DNA of 64,000 bases, from positions 62,001 to 126,000 of the forward strand of contig JAPPCZ010000086.1 in assembly GCA_028824685.1 (NCBI GenBank), given 5' to 3'. The notes under the pieces are model-generated. The model was not told where the DNA came from and did not search any database. It saw nothing but the letters and a program-made list of their open reading frames with translations. This DNA comes from Candidatus Poribacteria bacterium. Its GTDB lineage: Bacteria > Poribacteria > WGA-4E > WGA-3G. A program made the position numbers and the translations under genes. Positions 8,335-17,310 of the stretch are shown piece after piece; the stretch's first letter is position 1; the number at the start of each line of letters is the position of its first letter.

Positions 8335-8922
8335 TCAAAATCGCAGCGGTTGTGAGAGATTTAAGTGTCCAGCAAGCGTTTTCTTCTCTTTACCGTCAAT
8401 AAGAATCTGGACATGTATAATCTCGTTTGGAAACGCGTCAAAGACCGTTTTAAGAATGGCAGTTACTGTTAATAATTCAGCTGTTGTACCGCCGATATGT
8501 CCGTCTGCAAGATGGTGAGAAAAATCCAAATATGCAGTTTTTTGACTATCTATGTAAGCTTCGTTAAGTAACGTTCCTCGTGGAATTGGGTTTCTGTAAT
8601 TGGGAAGTGTTTCTTGAACAAGTGCTGAAACTATCTGTTTCAACCGTTCAGTTGGTTCTGAATAGAGCCGAAGTTCTACTTGAACAGGCGTAATTTCAAG
8701 TGATGTCGGATTTAATAGAAATATGTTTACTTGTTCCGGTGGTGGCAATATATCTGTTGGGTTGGCGGTATCTGGTAGTTTTGATGGAGCATCTAAAATT
8801 CTTGTTCGTTTAGAATGTGCGATTAGCACAAGCGTAATGGCAAGACAGATTATAATGGCAACTAAAGTGCTACCCCATACCATAAAGAGTCTTGAGTGGA
8901 GAATTTTTCGGAGAAGATTCAC
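8335..8922 (-). CDS. GerMN-domain membrane-anchored protein
   Basis: A 195-residue protein with one N-terminal membrane segment (about residues 14-34, GSTLVAIIICLAITLVLIA) and a periplasmic GerMN domain. The domain shows TAYLDFSHHLADGHIGGTTAELLTV and IIHVQILIDGKEKKTLAGHL, where the second part is the typical VEFLVDG-like strand. GerMN was named from a Bacillus spore germination protein, but the domain is widespread in non-sporulating bacteria and often accompanies N-acetylmuramoyl-L-alanine amidases, as here. The start is GTG with GGAG seven bases upstream. Its stop overlaps the alternative ATG of pth by one base. Role in peptidoglycan handling is inferred. Confidence 0.8.
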   Translation of the reverse strand: MNLLRKILHSRLFMVWGSTLVAIIICLAITLVLIAHSKRTRILDAPSKLPDTANPTDILPPPEQVNIFLLNPTSLEITPVQVELRLYSEPTERLKQIVSALVQETLPNYRNPIPRGTLLNEAYIDSQKTAYLDFSHHLADGHIGGTTAELLTVTAILKTVFDAFPNEIIHVQILIDGKEKKTLAGHLNLSQPLRF

Positions 8923-9002
8923 GTTTTTGCTCCAATAGACATTTATTCTTCTCTTCTTCTGCTACAAGATGAAGTATACCGGTTAAAAGCGAGTCTCAAG
9001 TC

Positions 9003-10196
9003 TTAGTTAGTGTCCGAGGGTTTCCTTTCTGAAAATCCGTTAGATTTAGATGGTTGATTAACCGATGCGGAGTATATCTGGATGGCACGTATGATAGCAA
9101 CTGCAAGCTCAGAGATGTGGTCAGGATTGGAAAGTCGTTTAGCATCGTCTATATTTGATAAGTAACCAAGTTCTAATAGAACAGCTGGCATGCTGATATC
9201 CGACAAGGTAATTATAGGGAATTCAGTAATAACAATTGGATTTTCAGCCAAAAAGTTCAATTCTTTTTGGAGGACATTGGCAAAATTTTTGCTCTGTTTC
9301 AAATAATTGGCTTGGTTAAGAATATTTAATCGTTTTTTTCCAAATCTTGGCATCTCACTTGTTCTAAATCGAGGTTGTCCGTTTGGGTTATTGATATAGA
9401 GACGCATTCCTTTGTGATTTGGTGAGAACGAAGCATTGCAATGCAGGCTAAGAAATAATCGTCCTTGCTCGCGGTTCGCAGTTTGGACACGTTGAATCAG
9501 CGTTTTTTCTGTATCTTGGTCGCGGGTTAGATGGATTGAAAGTTGATGTTGTTCGCTGAGTTTTTTAATTTCTTTTGCAGCAGCCAGAACGATATCTTTC
9601 TCAAGAAGTCCATTTTGACTTTTACAACCGAGATCACCTTCCCCACCATGGCCGGGATCAATAATGATTGTCCATTCGCGAGTGTCATCTGATATATCAA
9701 GTGCCCATGCGGTTTTTGGTATTATCCTAATCCGCTGAAGGTTAGGATTGTAGAGTACTTCAACATCATCAAGATGTTCCAATATCTTCCGAAAAAAATG
9801 AATGGGCAACATAGGCTGCCCTTCAATCGCTAAAGGTGGTGCGGGGAGAGTAAAAGTTTGTTTTCCAGAATCAATGTTGACTGTGGTATTTCCCATTCGC
9901 AGTCGGAGTTCCTTACCTTTAGTTTTCAAGATAAGCTGTTTCCTTGGGCGGTGGTATTCGTGTGTCATCTCCGGATCGAAGGCGGTTTTGAGTGTTTCAA
10001 CAGGCAGGTAGACTATTTCTTGATGAAGTTTGAATTCTACTTCGGCGAGAGTTTCGCCCTCACCATCAACAAAACGCACGGTAGATGCATGAGCAATACC
10101 GTGCGTTACAGAGATTAATATGAGAATAAATAGAAAGATGGATAAAGACTTAAATGAGGGGAACCACATGTTAAAGTTATTCCGCGTCTTCGTCAT
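9003..10196 (-). CDS. N-acetylmuramoyl-L-alanine amidase (Amidase_3)
   Basis: A secreted cell-wall amidase that cleaves the bond between N-acetylmuramic acid and the stem peptide. A signal peptide (SLSIFLFILILISVTHGIAHA) is followed by a copper-amine-oxidase-N-like stalk domain (~residues 38-150) and the Amidase_3 catalytic domain. Zinc ligands are visible in IIIDPGHGG, the glutamate of GLLEKDIVL and LFLSLHCNAS; the catalytic glutamate is in AVLLELGYLSN. The ATG at 10196 lies inside the end of rplY; ATG at 10169, seven bases after that stop, is an alternative but gives a poorly charged signal-peptide start. It is probably translated with rplY. Confidence 0.87.
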   Translation of the reverse strand: MTKTRNNFNMWFPSFKSLSIFLFILILISVTHGIAHASTVRFVDGEGETLAEVEFKLHQEIVYLPVETLKTAFDPEMTHEYHRPRKQLILKTKGKELRLRMGNTTVNIDSGKQTFTLPAPPLAIEGQPMLPIHFFRKILEHLDDVEVLYNPNLQRIRIIPKTAWALDISDDTREWTIIIDPGHGGEGDLGCKSQNGLLEKDIVLAAAKEIKKLSEQHQLSIHLTRDQDTEKTLIQRVQTANREQGRLFLSLHCNASFSPNHKGMRLYINNPNGQPRFRTSEMPRFGKKRLNILNQANYLKQSKNFANVLQKELNFLAENPIVITEFPIITLSDISMPAVLLELGYLSNIDDAKRLSNPDHISELAVAIIRAIQIYSASVNQPSKSNGFSERKPSDTN

Positions 10197-10905
10197 CACT
10201 ACGACGTCTACGCGAAATTAGCTCTGGTTCGGTGCGTTCTTCAGCGTCGCCATCTTCAGCGTCGCCATCTTCAGCGGCACCTTCTTCGCCTTCTTCACCT
10301 TCCTCGCCTTCTTCACCTTCTTCAGGTTCTTCGACTTCTTCAACGTGGACGCGCGGCTGGGTGACGGAGACTATCATTCGCTGGAGTTCGTCTAACACTT
10401 CAACTTCATCATCAAGTTCTACGTCTTGGACGTAGATAATGTCGCCTATATCTAAGTTGGTCACGTCTACAGTAATTTCATTTGGCATTAATGCGGGTAG
10501 ACAATTAAGTGTTAGAGCGCGAAGTGGAAATTCAATAACACCGCCTTCCTGTGCCCCAGCAGGTGTGCCAACTAAAACTATAGGCACAGCTGATGTCACA
10601 GGTTCGTCTAAAGAGATTCGAATAAAATCTGCATGGAGCAAAACCCGCTTTTCAACTGTGTCACGTTGAATTTCTTTGATAATGGCGGGTTCTATGTTAC
10701 CTTCGGTGATTTCCATATTTATGATTACGTTTTCACCATAAGTTCTGAGGAATTGTTTGAATACCCGTTCATTTATTTGGAGAGCAACGGAATCCTGTTT
10801 GCGTCCATATAGAACGGCAGGCACATCACCTGCGCGGCGAATTGCTCGTGCGCTTTTTTTCCCAAAACTACTTCGTTGTTGAACGTCTAATTTTGCTTGC
10901 TGCAT
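10177..10905 (-). CDS. rplY: 50S ribosomal protein L25 (Ctc form)
   Basis: A 242-residue ribosomal protein L25 of the long TL5/Ctc type, binding 5S rRNA. The N-terminal domain shows RSSFGKKSARAIRRAGDVPAVLYGR, and the C-terminal beta domain follows (VPIVLVGTPAGAQEGGVIE, LPALMPNEITVDVTNLDIGD). Beyond ~190 residues it carries an unusual acidic tail of repeated EEG triplets, then AEDGD repeats, ending with a basic RRRR patch and DDEDAE. It is about 40 residues longer than typical Ctc proteins. It lies directly downstream of tRNA-Gln and ispE and upstream of the amidase, with no prs gene. Confidence 0.92.
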   Translation of the reverse strand: MQQAKLDVQQRSSFGKKSARAIRRAGDVPAVLYGRKQDSVALQINERVFKQFLRTYGENVIINMEITEGNIEPAIIKEIQRDTVEKRVLLHADFIRISLDEPVTSAVPIVLVGTPAGAQEGGVIEFPLRALTLNCLPALMPNEITVDVTNLDIGDIIYVQDVELDDEVEVLDELQRMIVSVTQPRVHVEEVEEPEEGEEGEEGEEGEEGAAEDGDAEDGDAEERTEPELISRRRRSDDEDAE

Positions 10906-10941
10906 TTTGATCTTCTAAACCTTTTTGTAAAAATGAAAGAG

Positions 10942-11013
10942 CAGGGCGGGTAGGATTCGAACCTACGCATGCAGGTTCCAAAGACCTGTGCCTTACCGCT
11001 TGGCCACCGCCCT
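10942..11013 (-). tRNA. tRNA-Gln (anticodon UUG)
   Basis: The reverse complement folds as a cloverleaf. The acceptor is AGGGCGG with CCGCCCT, the D arm is GCC/GGC, the anticodon stem is CAGGT/ACCTG with loop CTTTGGA (anticodon TTG), and the T arm is GTAGG-TTCGAAT-CCTAC. The discriminator base is G and CCA is not encoded. It lies between ispE and rplY, the place it holds in several Proteobacteria. Confidence 0.93.
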
Positions 11014-11017
11014 TCAA

Positions 11018-11905
11018 TTATTGAATACGCACACCAACAGGATTGGTTACTGTGGTTGTGCAAAAACTGACGTTGTTTTTAAAGCGTGATTCGCATTGCT
11101 GTGCTGTAGCGATGTTCTCTATCAAAGCGAACATCGTCGCACCACTCCCCGACATCAACGCGCCATAACATCCTGTTTGTGTAGACAGCTGCGTTTTTAG
11201 CGTGGTTAATTCGGGATATTTGGAAAAAACCGGTACTTCAAGAAGATTATACAGGTTCTTGCCAACGCCGACTACATCACCCTTCTTAACACAAGTCTGT
11301 ATAATTATACTTTCTTTTTTCTGTTTTGTCAAGGTAATGTCTAAATTTTTGAATATGTCGGCGGTTGAAATTGCGATGCCAGGGTTGATCAGGACAAGTG
11401 GAACATCAGATAACGCTGGGAGTGGGGTTAAAATGTCGCCTATACCGGTGCCGAAAGCTGCGCCTCCATGCAAGCAGAATGGTACATCCGCCCCTAATTG
11501 CGCGCCGATTTTCAATAACACATCTTCTGATAACCCCAACGCGAAAAGTTCATTTAAACCGTAAAGGACAGCCGCTGCGTTAGCACTGCCGCCTGCTAAT
11601 CCTGCCGCAACAGGAATCCGCTTGTGAATCTGTATCTCAAGTCCCCCGAAGCCACCAACTACATCGCTGAGAGATTGTGCGGCACGGTAGGCGAGGTTTT
11701 GGGAATCGGATGGGACGCGAGGATGATCACATTTGACCGTAATTCCTGTCTTTGTTCCTTTGCGAAGAATAACCTCATCATGCAGATCGATTGAATGAAA
11801 AACCGTTTCAAGGTTATGATAACCATCCTCTCGTTTGCCGACAACATTTAGATGGAGGTTGATCTTGGCATGGGCGCGAACCCGTAATGTTTTGGGTTTG
11901 TTCAT
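11018..11905 (-). CDS. ispE: 4-diphosphocytidyl-2-C-methyl-D-erythritol kinase
   Basis: A 295-residue GHMP kinase catalysing the ATP-dependent step of the MEP isoprenoid pathway. The N-terminus RAHAKINLHLNVVGKREDGYHNLETVF is typical IspE. The ATP-binding motif PVAAGLAGGSANAAA is at ~102-116, and the C-terminal motif GALMSGSGATMFAL is present. Its ATG overlaps the stop of the upstream lipoprotein gene by four bases, so the two are translationally coupled. The stop is only four bases from the downstream tRNA-Gln. Confidence 0.94.
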   Translation of the reverse strand: MNKPKTLRVRAHAKINLHLNVVGKREDGYHNLETVFHSIDLHDEVILRKGTKTGITVKCDHPRVPSDSQNLAYRAAQSLSDVVGGFGGLEIQIHKRIPVAAGLAGGSANAAAVLYGLNELFALGLSEDVLLKIGAQLGADVPFCLHGGAAFGTGIGDILTPLPALSDVPLVLINPGIAISTADIFKNLDITLTKQKKESIIIQTCVKKGDVVGVGKNLYNLLEVPVFSKYPELTTLKTQLSTQTGCYGALMSGSGATMFALIENIATAQQCESRFKNNVSFCTTTVTNPVGVRIQ

Positions 11906-12759
11906 TCAGGAACATCTGTCTCCTCAAGTTCCGATAACGGTATAATTTCCATATCTTCGGTCAGAAAAGGTTGAAAATCAAACCTGCTATCGTCAATTTC
12001 AATGTTCAGTTGGACCTGTGTCATTTTCACAACAACGCGTGTTTGTTCAAGTGGACGTTCAATTTCAACCTTGTGAGGTCTCAGGATGCCGTCAACTTCA
12101 CGATAATCTTCAAAAACAACACTTTGATGGAGCAGTCCATCTTTGTCGTTGATACGCCATTCAGTGACATGTGGTTCACCGTCTTGAACAAGAACGGTGA
12201 TATTCTCTGTGTGTCCTTCTTTCACACCGGGACGGGTAATGATGAACTTCTGCTCGGAACTCGTGATTTTTAACTTCTCGGTGCGTCCGTCAAGGAATGG
12301 ATTTGCGAAAATTGCACTTAACACATCTGAAATGCGTAGATCGATACCGAAGATTTTTTTCAAGATGCCATCAGATAACTCGCCTAAATATGCTTCTTGT
12401 TCATCAAGGAGTACGAGCAGGAATTGATCTCGTTTTGCAATTGCAACGCCTTTTGTTTCGTTGAAACCTCCCAAAGCTTGTATATGAAGGAGTTCACCGC
12501 CATCCTCAGATTTCTTGTACCATAGTAATTCGCGGAGTTCTTCAGGTTTGCGATCTGCTTCCTGAATCGTCACCATCATCTTAGTAGTTTTTAGGGATTC
12601 AGTTAGATCATATCTCGTTTGGAGCGTTTCTAAGTGCGAAGAAAATTCCGACATTTCCACAAGAGGGAGGTCAATTTCATGAGTTTTAGGAGCACAACCT
12701 ATAATCATTATCACCACTGATAGAAACAGAGGAAAACTGGTAATCAGACGCTTTCTCAT
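11902..12759 (-). CDS. LolB-position outer-membrane lipoprotein
   Basis: A 285-residue lipoprotein. The signal peptide ends in a lipobox (IMIIGCAP, Cys at residue 22), so it should be lipid-anchored. The body is rich in beta strands and includes WYKKSEDGGELLHIQALGGF, IFGIDLRISDVLSAIFANPF and VFEDYREVDGILRPHKVEIERP; the last resembles the LolA/LolB/DUF4292 type of lipoprotein-binding half-barrel. Sequence similarity alone is weak. Its place directly upstream of ispE is the place of lolB in Gammaproteobacteria, which supports a lipoprotein-localisation role. The ATG immediately follows the argD stop. Confidence 0.68.
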   Translation of the reverse strand: MRKRLITSFPLFLSVVIMIIGCAPKTHEIDLPLVEMSEFSSHLETLQTRYDLTESLKTTKMMVTIQEADRKPEELRELLWYKKSEDGGELLHIQALGGFNETKGVAIAKRDQFLLVLLDEQEAYLGELSDGILKKIFGIDLRISDVLSAIFANPFLDGRTEKLKITSSEQKFIITRPGVKEGHTENITVLVQDGEPHVTEWRINDKDGLLHQSVVFEDYREVDGILRPHKVEIERPLEQTRVVVKMTQVQLNIEIDDSRFDFQPFLTEDMEIIPLSELEETDVPE

Positions 12760-13950
12760 TTAGAAAACCTCAGACATCGATTTCTCAACGATATTAACTG
12801 CTTCTTCAACATGATTGGCATTAATATTGAGCGGTGGCAAGAATCGGAGTACATAGTCGTTGGTGCAGATCGTGACTAACCCGTTTTCAATACATTTGGC
12901 TGCGAGCGGTTTTGCATCCTCTTCCAAAACAAGACCTCTGAGCAACCCTTTGCCACGGACTTCTTTAATTGGGTACTTACCTTTGAGTTCCATCAGTCCA
13001 CCTGCGAGATAGTTCCCCATTTTTACGGCATTTACAGCGAGATTTTCTTCAAGGATAGTTTCTATTGTTGCTACGGCTGCAGCAGAGGATAAGAAATTAC
13101 CACCGAATGTCGCTGCATGGGTGCCAGGGACAAAACTTTCTGCTACTTGTTGTTTTGCTAACATTGCTCCAATTGGGACACCGCTACCGAGTGCCTTTGC
13201 CATCGTAATCACATCCGGCACAACACCATAACTCTGGTATCCGAAGAATGTGCCTAATCTACCCATCGCTGTTTGCACTTCGTCAAAGATAAGTAGCAAA
13301 TTATGTTTGTCGCAGAGTTCTCGTAATCCTTGTAAATAACCATCGCTTGGGATATTCACACCGCCTTCGGACTGAATTGGTTCAACTAAAATGGCGCATG
13401 TTTTTTCACTGATAGCGGCTTCAGTTGCATCCAAATCGTCAAACGGGACATATTTGAATCCCTCAAGCATCGGTTCAAATCCGACGTGATATTTCGTCTG
13501 TGCTGTTGCAGTAATCGTCGCCATTGTTCTGCCATGAAACGAATTGTCCATGGTGATGATTTCGTAAGCGTCTGTTCTACCGCTGTCTTTGGTATATTTA
13601 CGTGCTAATTTGATAGCTGCTTCGTTTGCCTCCGCACCACTATTACAGAAGAAACACTGGTCCATATCCGAATTTTCAATTAGTAGTTTTGCTAATTCTG
13701 CCTGTGGTTGTATGTAGTAGAGGTTGGAAGTGTGCAAGAGATTGTCTGCTTGCTCACGAATTGCGGCAACAACCTTGGGGTGGGCATGTCCTAATCCGTT
13801 GACTGCTAACCCTCCTAAAAAATCGAGATATTTTTTGCCTTCTGCATCCCATAGGTAGGGTCCTTCGCCCTTGACGAATGCAAGGCTTCTGTCACCATAA
13901 GTGTTAATGATATATTTTGTTGCCATTGCTTTAATTTCTGCTGTTGTCAT
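12760..13950 (-). CDS. argD: Acetylornithine/ornithine-type class III aminotransferase
   Basis: A 396-residue PLP-dependent class III aminotransferase, most like acetylornithine aminotransferase in arginine synthesis. Key segments are LDFLGGLAVNGLGHAHPKV, FFCNSGAEANEAAIKLAR, NSFHGRTMATITATAQ, EPIQSEGGVNIP, LLIFDEVQTAMGRLG (PLP-contacting Asp), and the PLP lysine in TMAKALGSGVPIGAM. The start at 13950 has AGGAG eight bases upstream and gives the normal N-terminus MTTAEIKA; a longer reading adds 30 unlike residues. No other arginine genes are nearby, so a related omega-aminotransferase role is possible. Confidence 0.85.
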   Translation of the reverse strand: MTTAEIKAMATKYIINTYGDRSLAFVKGEGPYLWDAEGKKYLDFLGGLAVNGLGHAHPKVVAAIREQADNLLHTSNLYYIQPQAELAKLLIENSDMDQCFFCNSGAEANEAAIKLARKYTKDSGRTDAYEIITMDNSFHGRTMATITATAQTKYHVGFEPMLEGFKYVPFDDLDATEAAISEKTCAILVEPIQSEGGVNIPSDGYLQGLRELCDKHNLLLIFDEVQTAMGRLGTFFGYQSYGVVPDVITMAKALGSGVPIGAMLAKQQVAESFVPGTHAATFGGNFLSSAAAVATIETILEENLAVNAVKMGNYLAGGLMELKGKYPIKEVRGKGLLRGLVLEEDAKPLAAKCIENGLVTICTNDYVLRFLPPLNINANHVEEAVNIVEKSMSEVF

Positions 13951-14033
13951 AAATAAATCTCCTTGTTTTCTTTTGGTAGGTACGGTTTGAAAGAGCGCAT
14001 TTAGCGGATATTCAAAATCAAACTTCAAATTTA

Positions 14034-15167
14034 TTACCAATTTGTATAGGAACCATCTTCGCGTTGATAACCGTGGGGTGGTCCGTATTCTTGCGTTGAC
14101 ACGTTAGTGAATGCTTCCTCGTTGAATTCAATCCCGAGACCAGGGGATTCAGGAGGCAAGAGATAACCCGATTCAAATGGTACTTGCACCGGAAATTCAT
14201 CGGTCAGTGAAGACATTGGAGCACGTGGAAGTTCCTGCACACCAACAAGCGATGATGCTAAACAGAGATGCAGACATGCTGCAGTAGAAACAGGACCGAG
14301 CGGGTTGTGCGGTGCCAGATGGATGTAATGCGTTTCGCACCAGCCAGCAATTTTTCGTGCTTCTGTTAATCCCCCAGCAATGCACAGGTCAACGCGGCAG
14401 TAATCTATCAGGTCTTCTTCAATGACTTCTCTGAAGGTCCATTTGCTATCAAATTGTTCACCGACAGCAATTGGGACGGAGGTTTGTTGGCGTAATCGCC
14501 TGAGACTCGCTGGATTTTCGCTTCGCAGTGGGTCTTCAATGAAGAATGGGTTGTACGGTTCAACCTTATTACAAAATTCAAGACTATCCGCTGGGTCAAG
14601 ACGGGTATGTACATCAAAAAGTATATTAAGGTCATCACCCAATGCTTCGCGGACTGCTCGCACCTCTTCTATTCCGAACTGCACAGCACGTCTTGGTTCA
14701 AACGCACCTGTACCAGTCCTATCAGCCAAACTCAATCGCACAAATTTCCATCCCGCTTCGTATGTTTGCCGACAACTTTCAACGAGTGCGTCAAGAGTCC
14801 CACCACCGTTATGCGGATAGCAGACGACCTTGTCTCTCGTACGTCCACCTAAAAGTTCATAGACAGGAACGTTTAGTGCTTTTCCCTTGATGTCCCACAA
14901 GGCAATATCTACAGCACTGACAGCAGCGGATTGAACGACTCCGCCGGGGAAAAATCCACCGCGAAACATGACTTGCCACAGATGTTCAATCTGAAACGGA
15001 TTAGCACCGATGAGAAAAGATTCAAATGAACGAACAACTTCAGCTAAGGCAAGGGAGCGGCGTCTTATGCCGCCTTCACCGACACCGTATATCCCTGCAT
15101 CGGTTTCTACTTTAACAAAGAAATGTCCTGATGCTGAAACGAACGATTTGACATTGGTAATTTTCAT
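14034..15167 (-). CDS. Enolase-superfamily sugar acid dehydratase-like protein
   Basis: A 377-residue mandelate racemase/muconate lactonizing enzyme family protein. Metal ligands and catalytic residues are visible: Asp in ILFDVHTRLDP, Glu in FFIEDPL, Glu in IAVGEQF, and His in LAPHNPLGP. The DVH and HNP motifs resemble sugar-acid dehydratases of the mannonate/galactonate type, so dehydration of an aldonic or uronic acid is the best guess. The start MKITNVKSFVS at 15167 has GAGG close upstream; an upstream extension would add 22 unlike residues. It follows a PhyH gene and an oxidoreductase gene on the same strand, suggesting a small catabolic set. Confidence 0.84.
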   Translation of the reverse strand: MKITNVKSFVSASGHFFVKVETDAGIYGVGEGGIRRRSLALAEVVRSFESFLIGANPFQIEHLWQVMFRGGFFPGGVVQSAAVSAVDIALWDIKGKALNVPVYELLGGRTRDKVVCYPHNGGGTLDALVESCRQTYEAGWKFVRLSLADRTGTGAFEPRRAVQFGIEEVRAVREALGDDLNILFDVHTRLDPADSLEFCNKVEPYNPFFIEDPLRSENPASLRRLRQQTSVPIAVGEQFDSKWTFREVIEEDLIDYCRVDLCIAGGLTEARKIAGWCETHYIHLAPHNPLGPVSTAACLHLCLASSLVGVQELPRAPMSSLTDEFPVQVPFESGYLLPPESPGLGIEFNEEAFTNVSTQEYGPPHGYQREDGSYTNW

Positions 15168-15222
15168 AAATACCTCATAATGTGGGCGGACGAGCGATGC
15201 AAGGAATGAAATCAAAGCGTGA

Positions 15223-16029
15223 TTACACCGCATCTAAAGTTGGTGTGTTGTCTTGACAATAAACCGGGCGGAAAAGTGTTTTGCGTTTGAACGGCATCTC
15301 TTCAAGGTGTTTTGGGTGCGGTTCCCATCTGTGCCATTTGTTACCGACGGTATTATAGCAGCTGAAAATAGCGACGCGGTCGTGTGTTTCATCTGTCCAT
15401 TTTGCACCGGTATGTGTAATCGCCTCCGTGAAAACCAGCATTGAACCAGCGGGACAACTATAATCCTCCCATAATGGCGAATTTCGGTCTTCAGTTGATT
15501 GTGGGGCAGGAAACGCACCTTTGTGACTTCCTGTTAGGAACATTGTTCCGCCGCCGCGTTCTTTGACGGGGTTGAGTTCCCACACAACGCGTGTCAAACC
15601 GCTGTGTGCTTTATCGTGGTGCAAGTGATATGTGTGTGAATTGCCGGGGAAGTTGAGCATGCCACGTCCGCCGTGTGGTCGGAAGTTATCGTGTCCGTTT
15701 CCGCGAATTGTAAGGAATGAATTTTCTAATCGGAACCCGTAGCAGTTCTCGTTTGCATACCCGGATGTTAAAAATTCGTTCATGTAGCCGAACACAACTG
15801 GATGGTCGGTTAACGCCTCTAAGGGACCACCGATTGATGAACGATGATGTTCTGGAATTGACTCTTTATCCTGTTGCAGTTGGTAACAGAACTCGCGCAT
15901 CTCTTTGACTTCTGTTTCACTTAACACACCGGGAAACAGTAGCCATCCACGTGTATCAAAGAGAAAACGTTGTTCCTCTGTAAGTGGTGTTGGCGGTAAA
16001 TTGTCAGCATTCATTGTAGGATTTGGCAT
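15223..16029 (-). CDS. Phytanoyl-CoA dioxygenase (PhyH) family protein
   Basis: A 268-residue Fe(II)/2-oxoglutarate-dependent oxygenase. The iron-binding HxD is in YHLHHDKAHSGL (~134-145), the distal histidine is in TEAITHTGAKW, and the 2-oxoglutarate-binding arginine is in HDRVAIFSCYN. The product GSHKGAF loop is also typical. Bacterial PhyH proteins act on many small substrates, so lipid oxidation should not be assumed. It lies between an oxidoreductase gene upstream and an enolase gene downstream on the same strand. Confidence 0.85.
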   Translation of the reverse strand: MPNPTMNADNLPPTPLTEEQRFLFDTRGWLLFPGVLSETEVKEMREFCYQLQQDKESIPEHHRSSIGGPLEALTDHPVVFGYMNEFLTSGYANENCYGFRLENSFLTIRGNGHDNFRPHGGRGMLNFPGNSHTYHLHHDKAHSGLTRVVWELNPVKERGGGTMFLTGSHKGAFPAPQSTEDRNSPLWEDYSCPAGSMLVFTEAITHTGAKWTDETHDRVAIFSCYNTVGNKWHRWEPHPKHLEEMPFKRKTLFRPVYCQDNTPTLDAV

Positions 16030-16092
16030 AAGATTTTCTCACTATAACATTACACCTCATAAGGTGAATTTCTTTTATTTTTTGTATCAATC

Positions 16093-16119
16093 GGCGCGTT
16101 TACAAAACGCGCCTACCAG
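16093..16119. repeat. Dispersed repeat family B, copy 2
   Basis: A perfect palindrome with arms GGCGCGTTT and AAACGCGCC around a short ACA centre, followed by TACCAG. It lies in the gap between the PhyH gene start and the oxidoreductase stop, so it would be transcribed within that operon if the genes are co-transcribed. Confidence 0.65.
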
Positions 16120-16152
16120 CAGATTTCAATGTATCTCATCCCTTTTGTTTTA

Positions 16153-17310
16153 TTATCCGTATAGCCGTTCCGTTTCTTGTGATAACCATGTGCCGTAATC
16201 GCGCGGCATCTCTTTAGGTGCGCCGAGTCCGTTTTCGTCGCGCCATCGCAATAGAGGATGATCCCGATTTTTCTGCGGTAATTCTACCCGTGTACCGTAA
16301 ATAGCAGACTCAAATATACCCATTAATATTTCCATCACATGACGTCCCTCTTCGCCGCTGCATTCATGTTCTCGGTTTTCGTCAAGAGCGTTCACATACT
16401 CGTCAACAATACCGTAATCATCGGCATCTGCGCCTTTATCTTTGTCAAAATGTTCAGGGAAAATAGGTGTTAGTTTTTCCCATCGGTCATGTGTGCCATC
16501 AGGCACAAAGTGTGGTGTTGGTAACCACCACGCCCCTTTCAATTCAGACCAGAACAATCTTCCTTCACTGCCGTAAAGTTCTAATACATAGGCGTCACTA
16601 TCCACCTTTGGAAAGCGTTGTTGAATTAGTGTTCCTGTAACATTTCCATCAAATTGAAGTGTTGAAGTTGTATACTCGGCTACGACTGTGCCCATACCTG
16701 CTGGGGATGGAAGGACATCTTCTGGTTTTAGCTCGCGTCCGCCTGCTGTTGCCTGCGTCACGACGCTGCGGCAATGTCCACCGAAACGGAGCATATTGTT
16801 GACAACATGCGTTCCGATATTCATCAATCCATAGCCAGCGTAATACCCCTTTCCACACGCGTAGATATAGCGCAAGTCGCCTATTTTTCCTTCATCAAGC
16901 GCTTTTGCGACTGCCTGCATAGTGGGACTGACTCGCCTTTGATGATGGACAACCACGCGAGCGTTTTTTTCTTTTGCTTTGGCAATTACTGCATCTGCCT
17001 GCACTAAATCAACACAGAGCGGTTTTTCTACTTCAATGTTCACACCGTGTTCAAGCACACGCATACAGAGCGGATAGTGCATTTCAGTTGCTGTCGGGAT
17101 TGCGACAATATCGGGCGTAGTCTGCCGAATCATTTCATCTAAATCGGTGAAATGTGTTGAGACGTTGACGATCTTACCGAGTGCGTCTAATCGTTCCTGA
17201 ACAAGATCGCAGAGTGCAACGATTTCGGTGCGCGGATGTGCATGATATGCTTTTGCTGCGGAGGTGCCACGACTTCGGCATCCTAATATGGCAACGCGAT
17301 AGGTTTTCAT
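16153..17310 (-). CDS. Gfo/Idh/MocA-family oxidoreductase
   Basis: A 385-residue NAD(P)-dependent oxidoreductase. The Rossmann start is YRVAILGCRSRGTSAAKAYH, the EKP motif is intact (NIEVEKPLCVD, ~90-100), and the histidine-bearing helix is GLMNIGTHVVNNMLRFGG. It is unlike the copies at 663 and 52350 beyond the family motifs. ATG at 17310 is preferred over one four codons upstream because it matches the family start. The final ~50 residues (HPLLRWRDENGLG ... PRDYGTWLSQETERLYG) extend beyond the usual domain. It heads the run leading to the PhyH and enolase genes. Confidence 0.86.
   Translation of the reverse strand: MKTYRVAILGCRSRGTSAAKAYHAHPRTEIVALCDLVQERLDALGKIVNVSTHFTDLDEMIRQTTPDIVAIPTATEMHYPLCMRVLEHGVNIEVEKPLCVDLVQADAVIAKAKEKNARVVVHHQRRVSPTMQAVAKALDEGKIGDLRYIYACGKGYYAGYGLMNIGTHVVNNMLRFGGHCRSVVTQATAGGRELKPEDVLPSPAGMGTVVAEYTTSTLQFDGNVTGTLIQQRFPKVDSDAYVLELYGSEGRLFWSELKGAWWLPTPHFVPDGTHDRWEKLTPIFPEHFDKDKGADADDYGIVDEYVNALDENREHECSGEEGRHVMEILMGIFESAIYGTRVELPQKNRDHPLLRWRDENGLGAPKEMPRDYGTWLSQETERLYG

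Noticed and set aside
10232..10435. Plus-strand Ser-rich reading frame opposite rplY
   Set aside because: It is the complement of the acidic EEG repeat tail of L25; the composition is an artefact of that repeat.
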